Shown in pieces: positions 37,201 through 49,657 of a stretch of 64,000 nt of DNA. The notes below the pieces were generated by a model. That model did no database searches and was not told where the DNA came from. It was given only the letters and a program-made list of their open reading frames with translations. Each line of letters opens with the position of its first letter. Position 1 is the stretch's first letter. This stretch comes from Lepisosteus oculatus (Eukaryota > Chordata > Actinopteri > Semionotiformes > Lepisosteidae): contig NC_090707.1 in assembly GCF_040954835.1 (NCBI RefSeq), forward strand, positions 24,260,570 through 24,324,569, in the 5' to 3' direction. A program made the position numbers and the translations under genes.

Positions 37201-40200
37201 GGATGAAAACCTGTTGGAGTCTGCAAAAGACCTGAAACTGGGACAGAGATTTATCTTCCAACAAGACAATGATCCCAAACATACAGCAAAATCTACAAAG
37301 GAATGGTTCACAAATAAACGTATCCAGGTGTTTGAATGGCCAAGTCAAAGTCCAGACCTGAATCCAATCGAGAATCTGTGGAAAGAGCTGAAAACTGCTG
37401 TTCACAAACGCTCTCCATCCAACCTCACTGAACTCGAGCTGTTTTGCAAGGAAGAATGGGCAAGAATTTCAGTCTCTCGATGTGCAAAACTGATAGAGAC
37501 ATACCCCAAGCGACTTGCAGCTGTAATCGCAGCAAAAGGTGGCTCTACAAAGTATTAACGCAAGGGGGCCGAATAATTTTGCACGCCCCACTTTTCATTT
37601 TTTTATTAGTTAAAAAAGTTTCAAAAATCCAATAGATTTCGTTCCACTTCACAATTGTGTCCCACTTGTTGGTGATTCTTCACATAAAATAAAAAATTTA
37701 TATCTTTATGTTTGAAGCCTGAAATGTGGCAAAAGGTTGAAAAGTTCAAGGGGGCCGAATACTTTCGCAAGGCACTGTATTTAGTGTCATTACTGTTTAA
37801 AATTTTATTGAAGTTAATCTTACTTCACAAAATCATTCTTTGTTTTCATTCATAAAAAGATTAAATAATCTTGTGTCTTATCTCTTTTCCAGGATCCGAA
37901 ACAATGTTTTTGTCATCTTCATTTTGATAATAGCTGGAGTGTTTTGGCTCCATCGCCTGGTTAAATTCATCTACAATATCTGTTGCTATTGGGAAATCCG
38001 TTCTTTCTACGTCAATGCTTTGAGGATGTCCATGGTAGGGAATGTCCATTGTATTCCTCAAAAGTTTTTTAACTTACTGCAAATTAATTTCAGCTAAGTC
38101 AAAATCATGTTCCTGTCAATAAAACTGCCAGCATATGCTGGAGAGAAAGTAGTAGCATGCTATGACCCATCCCCATCTTACTAGTCTTCTTCTTCTTCTT
38201 CTTCTTCTTCTTCTTCAACAGTTATCTGTACATTTGAATTCTATACACTTCCAAGATTGAAAGATGACCTCTGATTTGGGCATCGGTTTACAAAATCTGA
38301 GGAACTCTTGAGCTGAATAAGAACTTGGAAATGTACAGTGTATCCTAACACTAGCCATAATTGCATAACATAACAGAACATCTGATCATGCATTCATAGG
38401 AATGTGCATGGAAATCACTAAATTATAAATTGAGCTAACTGAAACCAAATTCTTTTTTTTTAGGATTCTTTAAGGATTGCCCTGAAACTTTACAATTTTT
38501 TTGCGCACCCTGTCAAAAGTACCATACTCCTGTTTCTTGATTATAGTCCATGCTGAGTAGCTGTTGAAACCTAATTAAATGTGTGAAATTGATGTAAGAA
38601 GTGCATTAGGACTGTGCAAAGTTCAGGATTCTTCATCTGTCTACTGTGGATCGATGTCTACAGTGGATAAAAGTACTGTGGAGAACGTTTATTGCAAAAT
38701 GGCAATATAAACTGAAACACAGATTTTGATTTTTCACAAGGAACATCTCAGTCCTTTTTACTTTGCATTTACAATGCCATCATGAGCCAGCAATCCACCA
38801 GTACAGATCTTCATGATATTAGATGTGCAGTATGGTCATCAGCACCCATAAATGTTTCATTCAGTGGCACTGTGACAAAATATATTTGCATTCTACTATC
38901 TGTTGTTACATCCAGAGCAAATAATGTACTACAAAGTTTGATGTCTTTAAAATGCGCCTGATCTTGGAGTATTATTAACTTAAAATTTGTTCATTTAATT
39001 TATCATTTTTTACAATAGAGAAATATGAATTAGCTCTGATCTTGACCCCCACAGGCTGACCTGCCCTACTTCACATGGCAGGAGGTACAGGCGAGGATCA
39101 TCGAGATCCAGAAGGAGCACCAGATCTGCATCCACAAGAAGGAGCTGACTGAGTTGGACATCTACCACCGCATCCTGCGCTTCAAGAACTATATGGTCGC
39201 CATGGTCAACAAGTCCCTGCTGCCCATCCGATTTCGTGTGCCTGTCCTGGGTGACGCTGTCTTCTACACCCGGGGACTCAAGTACAACTTTGAGCTAATC
39301 TTTTTCTGGGGTCCAGGCTCTCTCTTCGAGAATGAGTGGAGTCTGAAGCCTGAGTACAAGCGAGGTGGCAATCGACTGGAGCTGGCAGATAAGCTGAGCA
39401 ACCGGATCCTATGGATCGGTGTGGCAAACCTACTACTGTGCCCTGTCATCCTGATCTGGCAGATCCTCTATGCTTTCTTTAGCTACACTGAGGTCATCAA
39501 GAGGGAACCTGGCAGTCTAGGTGCCCGCTGCTGGTCCCTCTATGGGCGCTGCTACCTGCGCCATTTCAATGAGCTGGATCATGAGCTCATGTCCCGGCTC
39601 AGCAAGGGCTACAAGGCTTCCTCCAAGTACATGAACTGCTTTATGTCACCACTGCTCACTGTGGTGGCCAAGAATGTGGCCTTCTTTGCTGGATCTATCC
39701 TGGCTGTGCTCATTGCTCTCACCATCTATGATGAGGATGTGCTGGCTGTGGAGCACGTTCTGACCAGCATCACCCTACTGGGCGTCTGTGTCACCATCTG
39801 CAGGTGAGTTTTCCCAGCTGTCAGGAAAGTGAGTCTAAACTGAGGTTTAAAAAATTGAGTCTTAGAAATGTTTAAGGGACTATGGACTTTTTTACTCTGG
39901 GGGCAGCATAGTGTAGTGCCTATGGCTCGGTATTCATAACTAGAAGGTTTAAGTCCTTGGTGTAGACACTGATGTTGTATCCTTGAGTAAGATCATTTAT
40001 CATACAAGCATTGCTAGTGGTATCCCAGTAAAGGACTAGCATCCAGTTGAAAACAGGGAAAATCTATTAAAAAAAGACCAGATGAGCATCTAGTCTTGAA
40101 CATGAGCCTTCTTTCCAGTGATAATGCCTAAATGAAGAGCATGTAATTCTCTTGTGTAATCTTACTGAGTATGGAATACAGGTTTCAACAATAACCTTAT

Positions 40201-43200
40201 TATGAAGAGAAATACTATTCTGAGTCTTCATAAGTTTACTTTTGAGTCTTTTATGAGTTAATTGCTGTTGTACCATAGTCCATTTCTACTGCTTAATTGC
40301 AGGTCCTTTATCCCAGACAAGCACATGGTGTTTTGCCCAGAACAGCTACTGAAGGTGATCTTAGCCCATATCCACTACATGCCTGACCACTGGCAGGGAA
40401 ACGCCCATCGCTATGAGACTCGTGATGAGTTTGCACAGCTCTTCCAATACAAAGCTGTGAGTAAGAGAATGCAGGAAACTGTAGACTTTGTGTTTGGTTA
40501 ACTTTGGAACCTTTAAGATAATTCAGAACTTTCAAGTGTACCGTGATGCACATTATAAGGTGTTTCCAGATCAAGATGAAATTGGTCTTACAAATCCTAA
40601 TTTTATAGGCCAAAACATCTATTACTATAATTATATTTTATTTTCAGAAATCTACACCTTACCTCAAATGATTATTAAAAAAACTTGTAACTGGGGATAA
40701 GTTACTGAGGTTGAATTATTGTGGTCCTTCTAGTATTCCTGGGTTGAACTGAAAACCTTGCCTTCTCATCAAAAGCAGAGGATTCTAAAAGGATTGAACA
40801 GTCCCCTGCCTCTTTTTCCATATTTTTTCGTGAAGGATTCATAAGAACATAAGAAAGGTTACAAAGGAGAGGAGACCATTAGGCCCATATATCCTGTTTG
40901 GTAGTTATTAGTTAATTGACCCAGGGATCTGATCCAGCCATTTCTTGAAAATACAACCGTTAGGGTACTGCAAAGTTGATTGATTAAGCATTCTGTAATC
41001 TAGATCATTTACACAATTAAAACAAGCAGTGGCTCTAATACAGCCTGCAGTACTCCACTAATTACATCACCCAAATTTCAGTATTTACCCCTTACTTGTG
41101 ACTACTCAGATATTAAATGTATAAAAATAAAATCAAACAAATTATTCTAATTATCTGTTTAATAACCACATTTTTAACATTTAATTTAATTAACTCTTTC
41201 ATTTTCCTGTTAGGTGTTCATTCTGGAGGAGCTAGTGAGCCCAGTGATAACTCCTCTCATTCTGATCTTCTGTCTGCGCCGCAAATCCCTGGAGATCATC
41301 GACTTCTTCCGCAACTTCACGGTGGAGGTGGTAGGAGTGGGGGACACTTGTTCTTTCGCACAGATGGATGTCCGGCAGCACGGCCACCCGGCAGTAAGAG
41401 CTTTGGGCTTTGAAGGACGCTATGTTTGACCAGACTTTTCCGGTCCCAGACTGTTGGAGAGAAGTTGTTTTAGACATTACTGCTGGCTCATTTTGTCCGA
41501 TTCATTTATCATTATGGTGTTGATATCTTTCATGTGTTTAAAACACAACATCAGACTATGGTCATACAGTACATGCTCCTAGGAATCCAGTGAAATTTAC
41601 AAAGCATGCTTCATAGACTGTATTGGTTTTGCAGAAAACTATAACATTACAAATAGGCGTCAATGATGAAACCTTCATCTCTGTTTTCAAAGCTATCATT
41701 CTTCACTTAGTAGCATGTCATTATATTTTGATTTTTTACACTCCTTATTACATAAAGTTTATGTGTATACTGTATACAGTATTGGTATCATTATTTCATT
41801 GCAGTCTGTTATATCTTTGACTGTAACTTACGTGCTGTCCCATAGTGGATGTCCGCTGGGAAGACCGAGGCCTCAATCTACCAGCAGGCGGAGGATGGGA
41901 AAACAGAGCTGTCTCTCATGCATTTTGCCATCACCAACCCACACTGGCAGCCTCCTCGCGAGAGCACACACTTCATCAGCCAGCTCAAGGAGAGGGTGCA
42001 GCGCGAGGCAGCTAGCGCGCCACTGCCAGAGAACCACCTCTTCAGCTCAATCCAGTCGGAGTCTGAGGTACACAGGCTTACAGTCTTGCTGGCTGTCCTT
42101 TTATTTTAAGCTAGTTTGTCTATCACCACATTTGGAACTTATAGGGCAACTTCCCACAGTTACAATACAAGCGATTTATGGTGAAACATTTTTTACTTTG
42201 AAAAAGTTTTTTCAAAAGCCACATGTGCTTATGGCTTGAATTTCTTTGAAATGTTAAAAATGAGAGGATGACATTAGATCCATTTGCATCTTATTTGCAC
42301 CTATTTCTACAGTACCTTACTAGTCCTAGGAACTCATCCAGATATTTCTTGAAGGATCCCAGGCAAATGGCTTAGACAACACTGCTGGGTCATTTGTTCC
42401 AGACATACATGACTCCCATAGAACGGGCTTTGTCAGTTCCTTTAAGATTCTTCTTTATGCAGTATTAAAAAAAATGTTTTTCCCTGTGTGCTACTTTGCA
42501 GTGCAGGTCCAATTTTCATACACAATATCTGCCCAGTGCATTGTGTAATCTTTACTTCCCTTGATTCCAATTTTACACTTTATATAGGATGCCCAACATT
42601 TTGTCAGACATTTCCAGCACTTCTCCGCATGATCTAAAGGAGAACGCTTCCAAGTGTGGTACTAATTTTGCATTTTTAAGTCATTATTAGGTTTAAATAA
42701 CAGTACTACAAATAACATTTGTAGTGCAAGCATCCCACTACAAGCTGGGTTTGTTTCAGTGGTTAACATATTTCACATTAAGGTGTTCAGCAGAGAACCT
42801 CTGTGTTTACCCATGGTTTTCAAAAGACCACATTGCTCGTTTCTGTCTTACAGCCTCACAGTCTGATCGCTAACCTTCTGGTAGGACCCCCATCTCTGCT
42901 GTCGCTCCAGATGGGCCGGGAGGGTCCTGTGGCCAATCAAGTCTCAAGCACAGCTGGCAGTGACGTGGCCTCGGCCCTGCGCTCCCTCTCCCCTCTGAGC
43001 ACCAGCCAGCATCTCCGGGGCAGCTACACCTCCACACGTCTGCCCCGCAGTGACCTGGCCCCTCTCACAGGGACCAGAGCCATGGTGGGCTCTGGGTAAG
43101 AGCACACGCCTGACCTCGGGCTCGTTTAACAAAACAGTCATGTGCAGAAGCAATAGTTACATTGAAAAAATGAGATTAATTCTTTTGGATCATGTACTAT

Positions 43201-45944
43201 ACTAAAAACCAACTAATACTAAAAGCATATCTTAAATCTAGAAATCCTGTAACATTCAGTAACACAGGTGTTTTCTATTCTGACAATAAAGAACTGATGC
43301 CCACACAGCCAGCTCTGGCAGCAGCGCGTGGGAGGGTCAGCTGACCAGCCTGGTCCTCTCTGAGTATGCCTCTACAGAGATGAGCATTCACGCACTCTAC
43401 ATGCATGAGGTATGGTCCTTCAATAGAAAAAAAAATTGACTCTTTTACCTGTGTTCCAACAATGCTTAAAATTGCAGAGCCCACAGATGGCCATTTCCAT
43501 TGTTTGTGCTCATATAGTAGGTTGCACCATTTAGTGAAAGCATCATACAACAGTTGTATATAAAATTGTGATTTATTTCTTAAAGTACTAGACTTTTCTA
43601 GACCTCTGAAAAAGAAATCAATTGGCGGCTTAAATGTAACTATTTTAAGCTTGCACATACAATGTACAGTATACTGTGGAACATTACAGCAACAGTTCCA
43701 GAGGTAGGATGCACATGCACTGAGGGTGTAGCCTGTAGCTTCCTCTTTTGGGAGTGTATTGTGATAGAGCATTTTTGAATTTACAGGGTTAATGTGCTGG
43801 TGGTTGTCCCTAGTGTGACGATTACACCGAGTCCTAGACTGCTCCTTCTTAATGGAGCTATAATTAAAGAGTTATAATTAGTAGAGAGTTATAATTAATG
43901 AGTATTAATCATGTGGGACTGAGGCATGACATCTTGTTTGTGGGTCTAACTTCTGTTGTTAAAATTCTAGGGTTGGGTGAAGGATTGGATACTTTCTGTA
44001 GATTTTATTTTTAAAAAGTCCTGCTTTTTGCTAGGACAGCATGGTCTATGCCTTTTCTATGGTCGATGCTCCTGTTTAACTGGTCATTTTCTCCTGTTTT
44101 TTTCTTTTCCATGTGAGCTTCCACTCTTGATTATTTTTTCCTATGTATCCTATCCTTTTGTTCTCAAACAAGAAGAGATCTATTTTTTAAAAGTCCAAAT
44201 GTTCTTTCCCAGTATAAAGAACTGAAAAGGATTCATTTTAGGGACAATGTTACTACTTGATGTTGTTCAGAATATTGCATATCTTGACATCTGAGACCTC
44301 CAATTGGTGTTGGTCTTTAAGCAGGTCCACAAGCAGCACTCCAGAGGGGAGGTGTCACGGCACACATGGCACCGGCAGGAGAGCGACGAGAGCAGCGAGA
44401 GTGTTCCCGATGAGGGTGAGGCACTGCCCACCCTGCCTCGCTCCAACACCTTTCCCTCTGCTGCCACACACCGACAGGAGGGGGCGCCGCTGCACCCCAC
44501 TGGGCAACGCCGCTATGGCGGAAACACAGGTACAGGGCATCAGGAGGTAGTGGGACAAGAAAACGGGAAGGACGATTGTGTAAGAAAAGAAGATAGCCTA
44601 TGGGGGGAAAAACTGAGGGAAAGGATCTCTTTATTCTAGTCTTGGTGATGGTATTTACTTCTTGAATTCTTTGTTTTCCTACAAATATTGAGTAGATGCA
44701 GGAAGTGATTTTATGTACCATCTTATAATATAATAAAAGTCCAGATTTAAAAGCCATGCTTTCAATTTTTTTTCAAACTTTATATTAATGTATGCTAAAG
44801 GCATCGAGGCCTGTTTGTTGAACTCCCACACCAAGGTCTATGAGATCACTTATAGACGGCCTCAGCAAGGGAAGAGAAGTTGTGATGCAATCTGTTTCAT
44901 CTCCCTAGATATTCTCACCGGAGGAGCCAGAACCATTGCCAGGGGCCCCCGCCTCCCCATGGGCGGCTGGGCAGACGAGGCCCAAGCAGGACGGCACCAT
45001 GATACCGTGCCAGAGGAGGGCTCTGAGGATGAGCTGCCCCCACATATCCACAAGGTACCTTGTCAATCACAGGATCACCTATTATTAATTGAGCAGATGC
45101 TTGTATCCTAAGTAACTTATGTAGACGTTAATTACCTGTTTTTTTACAAACAAACCCAGTTACCTGTTTATACAGCTAGGTTTGCTGGAGCAATCTGGGT
45201 AAAGTATTTTGCTCAAGTGTATGCACAGCATTGTTCCCACCTGGGAGTTAAACACAGTCCTCTGCTCAACAAGTCCAGAGGCCTAACCGCTACTCCACAC
45301 AGCCACCCCACTAGTCACTGCCTACTCATACAGTCTTTATTGTTTATGGGAAAGCTTAACAAAGAAAAAAGACTCATCTGTTGAATAATGCAGTTGTGTT
45401 TTATGATTTTTCTATAGGCTAACAACACAAGAATGTGTTCTGTTTGTCTGACTACAAATAGTGCCTATGTCAAGAGCATTACATTCACCAGCAGTGAATA
45501 TCGTGTGCCTAATTAGGCTCTAATCAGTTTGAATTGTATATATCTCAAAAGCTTTTTATGGGACTGAGACCTTTTGTATATGAGCTTTTAAATTAATGTG
45601 TTCTTCACCTGAACCTTACCCCTGCTACAGTACATCAGAACAGCACCTTAGTAGAGCTACAGTAGACAGGGTAAATTAACCATTCTTGATTCTAATGGGA
45701 AATTGGGCAAAAAGTCTATCTTTGGAAGGTGGATGGAAACCCATGTGAACAGATGCGCAAACCTCCCTATATTCACACACTACAGAGCACTAAAACACAC
45801 TGCTAAAAGTAGGCAACCTCTGGAGGAAGGTGAGTTAATTGTAATTGTGGAGGTTGCAGCAGGGATGCTCATAATACACTGAATTGTACACTGAGCCTTA
45901 ATAATGTTTCCCGATTGTTTTTGCCTCGGCTTCAGGTGACGTAA
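34263..45944 (+). CDS. atg9a: Autophagy protein ATG9A, lipid scramblase
   Basis: Multi-spanning protein of Golgi/endosomal vesicles that moves phospholipids between leaflets and seeds phagophore growth with ATG2. Coding exons: 34263-34365, 34971-35014, 35500-35564, 35841-36002, 37893-38034, 39055-39803, 40303-40456, 41214-41393, 41846-42067, 42854-43095, 43313-43409, 44325-44529, 44909-45054 and 45936-45944. All phases join, giving 839 aa, the same length I recall for human ATG9A. The N-terminus MAHFDTEYQRLEASY holds the tyrosine sorting motif YQRL. Hydrophobic helices lie in exons 4 to 6, for example IFILIIAGVFWLHRL and SILAVLIALTIYDEDVL. RHFNELDHEL, HMVFCPEQLL and NFTVEVVGVGDTCSFAQMDV are core Atg9 blocks. 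The Ser-rich C-terminal tail ends EGSEDELPPHIHKVT. The 44-bp exon 2 is followed by an AT-AC intron. Exon 11 fits frame only from the acceptor at 43312. Confidence 0.97.
35015..35499 (+). other. atg9a: U12-type AT-AC intron in atg9a
   Basis: The donor is ATATCCTTTTT, the U12 consensus. The intron ends TTCTAC, and CCTTAAC at about 35480-35486 matches the U12 branch site 10-15 nt before the end. The flanking exons join as FFQR|VYNLHQKNG only with these limits, and no GT-AG alternative gives the conserved protein. Confidence 0.93.
36148..37777 (+). mobile_element. Intact Tc1-like DNA transposon
   Basis: 1,630 bp, flanked by TA on both sides (36146-36147 and 37778-37779). The terminal inverted repeats, 36148-36360 and 37565-37777, appear identical over 213 bp. 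Each holds two copies of a TATTCGGCCCC motif, outer and inner, like the IR/DR layout of fish Tc1 elements. The transposase lies between them. It is inserted in atg9a intron 4 in the same orientation as the gene. Confidence 0.95.
36539..37558 (+). CDS. Tc1-like transposase, full length
   Basis: 339 aa in a single open frame without introns. It excises and re-inserts its element at TA sites in the nucleus. The paired-type helix-turn-helix region covers about residues 1-110 (KISQASNIPRSTVQAIIL), with a GRPR-like linker PRPGRPSKL at 55-63. The DD34E catalytic triad is complete: D152 in WSDETK, D243 in QQDNDPKHTA and E278 in NPIENLW, with 34 residues between the last two. A Gly-rich box is at GGGSIMVW. 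No stop or frameshift is visible, and the length matches active fish Tc1 transposases (about 340 aa). It has the marks of a recent, possibly mobile, copy. Activity cannot be judged from sequence alone. Confidence 0.95.
   Translation: MKTKEHTRQVRNTVVEKFKAGFGYKKISQASNIPRSTVQAIILKWKEYQTTANLPRPGRPSKLSAQTRRRLIRDAAKRPMITLDELQRTTAEVGESVHRTTISLTLHKSGLYGRVARRKPFLKDIHKKSRLKFATSHLGDTPNMWKKVLWSDETKIELFGHNAKRYVWRKSNTAHHPQHTIPTVKHGGGSIMVWACFSSAGTGKMVKIEGKMDAAKYRTILDENLLESAKDLKLGQRFIFQQDNDPKHTAKSTKEWFTNKRIQVFEWPSQSPDLNPIENLWKELKTAVHKRSPSNLTELELFCKEEWARISVSRCAKLIETYPKRLAAVIAAKGGSTKY
38185..38216 (+). repeat. CTT microsatellite
   Basis: About ten CTT units in an atg9a intron. Confidence 0.95.
39897..40060 (+). 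repeat. tRNA-derived SINE, diverged
   Basis: GGGGCAGCATAGTGTAGTGC is a decayed tRNA head. AAGGTTTAAGTCC follows in the B-box position, then TATCCTTGAGTAAGATCA and CCAGTAAAGG. It resembles the family seen inverted at 45140 and 60270. It lies in an atg9a intron. Confidence 0.5.
40838..41010 (+). repeat. Dispersed repeat, AACATAAGAA type
   Basis: Begins ATAAGAACATAAGAAAGGTT, then GAGGAGACCATTAGGCCCAT and GATCCAGCCATTTCTTGAAA. Diverged relatives are at 29361 and 42305. It lies in an atg9a intron. Confidence 0.55.
42305..42560 (+). repeat. Dispersed repeat, AACATAAGAA type, 3' portion
   Basis: TCATCCAGATATTTCTTGAA, followed by GGTCATTTGTTCCAGACATA and a later TTTCCCTGTGTGCTACTTTG, continues the body of the repeat at 40838. 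It is heavily mutated. It lies in an atg9a intron. Confidence 0.4.
45140..45310 (-). repeat. tRNA-derived SINE, inverted copy
   Basis: On the minus strand the head reads GGGGTGGCTGTGTGGAGTAG, then GTTAGGCCTCTGGACTTG and a B-box-like AACTCCCAGGTGGGAA, then TTGAGCAAAATACTTTACCC. It lies in the last atg9a intron. Confidence 0.58.
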
Positions 45945-48900
45945 CTGACATAACCATTCACCGAGAAAGTGATGGCTACACTTCACGAGAACCTCAAGCA
46001 CCATCAACAGAGACACATCCTCTCTATAGTTATCAACACTGTGGGACTGCAGGAACGTTTCTGAGCAAAACTACTAGCACTCACCATTCTTTCTCCTATC
46101 TTTTCTGTTAGAAAAAATCTTTCAATGTTTTGTGTGGGGAGGGTGATGAGACATTATACTAATGAATACTCCTTACAGCCATATGAGACATTGACTGAAG
46201 TCAGTGCCAAAGTGGAGACTACCACACGAAGTGACTGTCTGTGTTCTTATGAAATATTTTAGGTAATTGTGCTTTGAATCACTGCAAGAGCCAGGTTCCA
46301 GAGAAAATTGACATCCATTCTTAAAGTAAGGAATATGAATAGTTTTTTATGCCGTCCTGCCTCTGTAGGTCTTGGCAACCAAAGGTGACCCAAAGAATTT
46401 GAAGTCATACAATAGTCCAAACAATGCAACAAAAACAGATTGTTCTATTGACAAATGGAAAAAAATAATTCTAAAGAGAATATCTCAAATCAGTAGCATG
46501 TTGCAACTAAGGATAGATTCTCATGTGAAACTTAATTGCTGTCATGTTTTATACAATTGAAGACAGTCAACCAGAGAAAATTATTAGATTGGGATTATTA
46601 GCAGGCCATGATTGGTAAAGGCCAATGGGAAATTTAGCCAGGACGCCTGGGTTACACCCCTACTCTTTTCGAGAAATGCCCTTAGATTTTTAATGATTAC
46701 AGAGAGTCAGGACCTCAGTTTGACGTCACCTTTTTACAGTATTGTGTCCCCGTCACTAATTTTTGAAAATTACATTAATCAATGAGTCCAGTTTCTTCAT
46801 TATAAGTGATTAAATCAATTAAGACTGGAGAAATAAACATTTCAAACATCCAGGCTCTCTAGCCTACTTAAACTGCTGTCTTACTTGATGATGGGTTTAT
46901 ATGCAGTATTCCAAGCCACTGTGACTGCTGGTTTTGTACCATATGACCTCCAAAACATCCGTACTAAATGACAACCTTGATTAATTTGTGATGTATAGAC
47001 ACAGGTGGGACTGGTAAAGTGTTAAACAGTCCCACAATGAATATTACTGATTACAAATACCATTTAGCATTTTGACAACTGACAGCAAATTTAAAAATGA
47101 CCCAAACAGAATATTAAATTAGCTTGTCATTATGTACTCAGCTGGAGCAAAAACCCCAAAAAGCTTAATAATATCTTAACGACCAGTTTAACACCTTCTC
47201 CCAGCTCTTCCATTTGTCATTCTTTAAAGAGTTATGGAAAACCTGCAGACACAGGCTCTCCACTTGGCCCTTGAAGACACTGCAGTGCTCTTCCCAGCAG
47301 GTGGCAATCCTCAGCAAACAGGAGAACTGATCCTGGGGAAGTGCTGTACATATGTCTTGTGAATTAAGTACATTCAGAAGGTCAATTAAGATATTTTATT
47401 TTTGCACTTTATTAATCTGGTATGGATAACTGTTAAGTTCTGGACCTGTGTTTTAGAAGGACGTTTATATACAAACCTATTCCATTTTTATTAGTGATTT
47501 TTATATGACATTTCTAAATATGGCATGTTATCCTTGTAAAGACATGACACTGAAACTATCATTTTGCTAGTAGTGACTCTTCAGTATATAGTATATAATA
47601 ACATAAAGATAATGGTAATCTTAATGGCAAAAAATAGAAATGCAAAGTAATTCTTTGAATATATGTTAATACAAATAAGCAGCTTATATTTTACAGTGTC
47701 CATGTGGAAGTACACACAATACACACAGCCTATGCTGTGAGTAACTATAAAGTAAATGTTTTGATTTGGGAAGGATTTAATTTAAAAATTAATAATCAAC
47801 AGTTAAATGATCAGAAACCTTAAAAGTTTTTTTCAAGAAATTTGTCATGAAATGCCTTCTTTCAAGTTAAAGCAGTCTTTTTGCAGCTGTGCTTTAGTTT
47901 AATAAATTGTGCCATATTTAGCAATGCTTAAAATTCCCCTATGCTTTCGAGAATTGTAATTTGTACGTATGTTCCGTTTGTAAAAACTGCTTAGAACCAC
48001 TAAAAATCATAGCTAGTATCATTGAGTAAAAGTAGCCCTGTGGTTACAGTATGTAGAGTACAAGCACATTCTTGATATTAGGGAATTATGCAGTCAATAG
48101 AATGTTGTTGTTTGTCCAAATGTTCTCATCTATTCAAAATGCACTATTGTTTAAAAAATCTTAAGGATGTCTTTTACAGTCAGCATTTTTGGGAGGAACA
48201 GTTAGAGGGTTTTCAACTATATCTCCTGTTTTAAAAGTGCTTGATTATTGATTATTGTGAATATAAAAGGGTTCACAGGAACACGTCATAGGGTTTGAGG
48301 TATATAGGGCTTGGAGAGTTTACAGTGTTAGAAAATACAAATGAGAAGAGACTAAAAATCTACACTGAAAATAAGAAGGGAATGGAAGGGAAACCATAAA
48401 CTATAAGATACACTTGAAAGTATGCTTCATTTTATGACTGAAAATCCAACTTGCTGGTCTGACTAACGCTTCTGTACTGAAGGAATTTTTTTACTTCAAA
48501 CATTGTGAGGCCCAGTTTCTGATTAATCAATTCCATAATCCAAGTTTACAATTCTTAAATTCTAATAAAACCGTTAACGTATAAACAAGTCACAGAAGTA
48601 ATTGTTTTTTTCATAAGGGAAAGAGAAAATAACGCATAACTAAATGAAGCGTTCCCAGTTGCAAATATGAACAATGGTGCCCATGGCCTTTGCACAACAC
48701 CAATATGAATTGTTCCAAAGAGCTGTGCAGACTTCAGCATAAAGTTAATTTTCAAAGGGGTGTGATAAAAGAATCCTAATGTAGAAATGTCTACACATTT
48801 CCTGCATTAAACTGAGGTTCTTGCTGCAGAAATATGGTTCTGAAATGTATTGCCAGACAGGGCATGACTTGACTCCTTCAGCTGCTGTCATGGATGTGTG

Positions 48901-49657
48901 ATAGTAGATAACATCAATCTGAAATTTACTGTAGGTCAGATTAGTTTTCAAAACTCAAGTGTGACTGTCAATAGTACTGTGCATAAATGTTTCTTTTTTA
49001 TAGATATAACGTATGTATATTGCATATTTTGTACAGTTAGATAATCCATTAATAAAACATATACAGTATAGTGAGTTTTACCTTTCTTCATTAAATGTGA
49101 CCCAATGCCTTCAACGCCCTCACTGCCTCCAAATATTTGGATTTAGTACATTAGTCACAAAAAGCTTTAAGCTATTCACTTAAAAACTTACTACTAATAT
49201 CAGTCTTTAATAAACTTAAAATACACATACAAGGAGGTAAAATATTTTCCTTTAGATTTACATTTTCTTTTGCAGTATAAAACACAACATTTTTAGAAAA
49301 CAAAAAGCTGGATATTCCTTTTCACTACAACACACAACAAAACTTAATATGTTCTGATTTTCCAACAGAAATGTCAAATTATACTAAATATTACATACAT
49401 GGATATTGAAAAACTCTGTTACATCTTTACCAGTACTTCCCTATTATAATGTTTATTTAAATCAAAAGTTATTGCAAACACAGTGAGATATTGGCTCCTA
49501 CGATTCACAAACCCACTCCTTTTGCAGACTCAATTTAATAGGGTAAATTCCAAGATTAAGTGAAAACTATAATCCACGTAGGCTTGCAGAACAGAAAACA
49601 CCTCTGTCTTCTAAAACTGCATGAGAGGATGTTCTCACGAATGTGTGGATTTCAGAC
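45945..49657. other. Spacer between atg9a and the coiled-coil gene
   Basis: Convergent spacer holding the two 3' untranslated regions. AATAAA at 46832-46837 is one candidate atg9a polyadenylation signal. TTTATT at 49452-49457 is a candidate for the minus-strand gene. An internal piece of the 5S-derived SINE lies at 46588-46758. I see no other gene; the DNA is AT-rich. Confidence 0.5.
46588..46758 (-). repeat. Internal fragment of the 5S-derived SINE
   Basis: GGCCATGATTGGTAAAGGCC, TTACACCCCTACTCTTTTCG and GTGTCCCCGTCACTA match the body of the copies at 7282 and 31060 in order. Both ends are missing, and a short internal deletion follows TTTGACGTCA. Confidence 0.75.

Noticed and set aside
41715-42239. 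174-codon plus-strand frame over atg9a exon 9
   Set aside because: Shifted-frame shadow. The true exon frame (41846-42067) encodes the conserved Atg9 sequence.
43275-43772. 165-codon minus-strand open frame over atg9a exon 11 and its intron
   Set aside because: Partly antisense of a confirmed exon; no motif, no splice logic, low-quality composition. Treated as chance.
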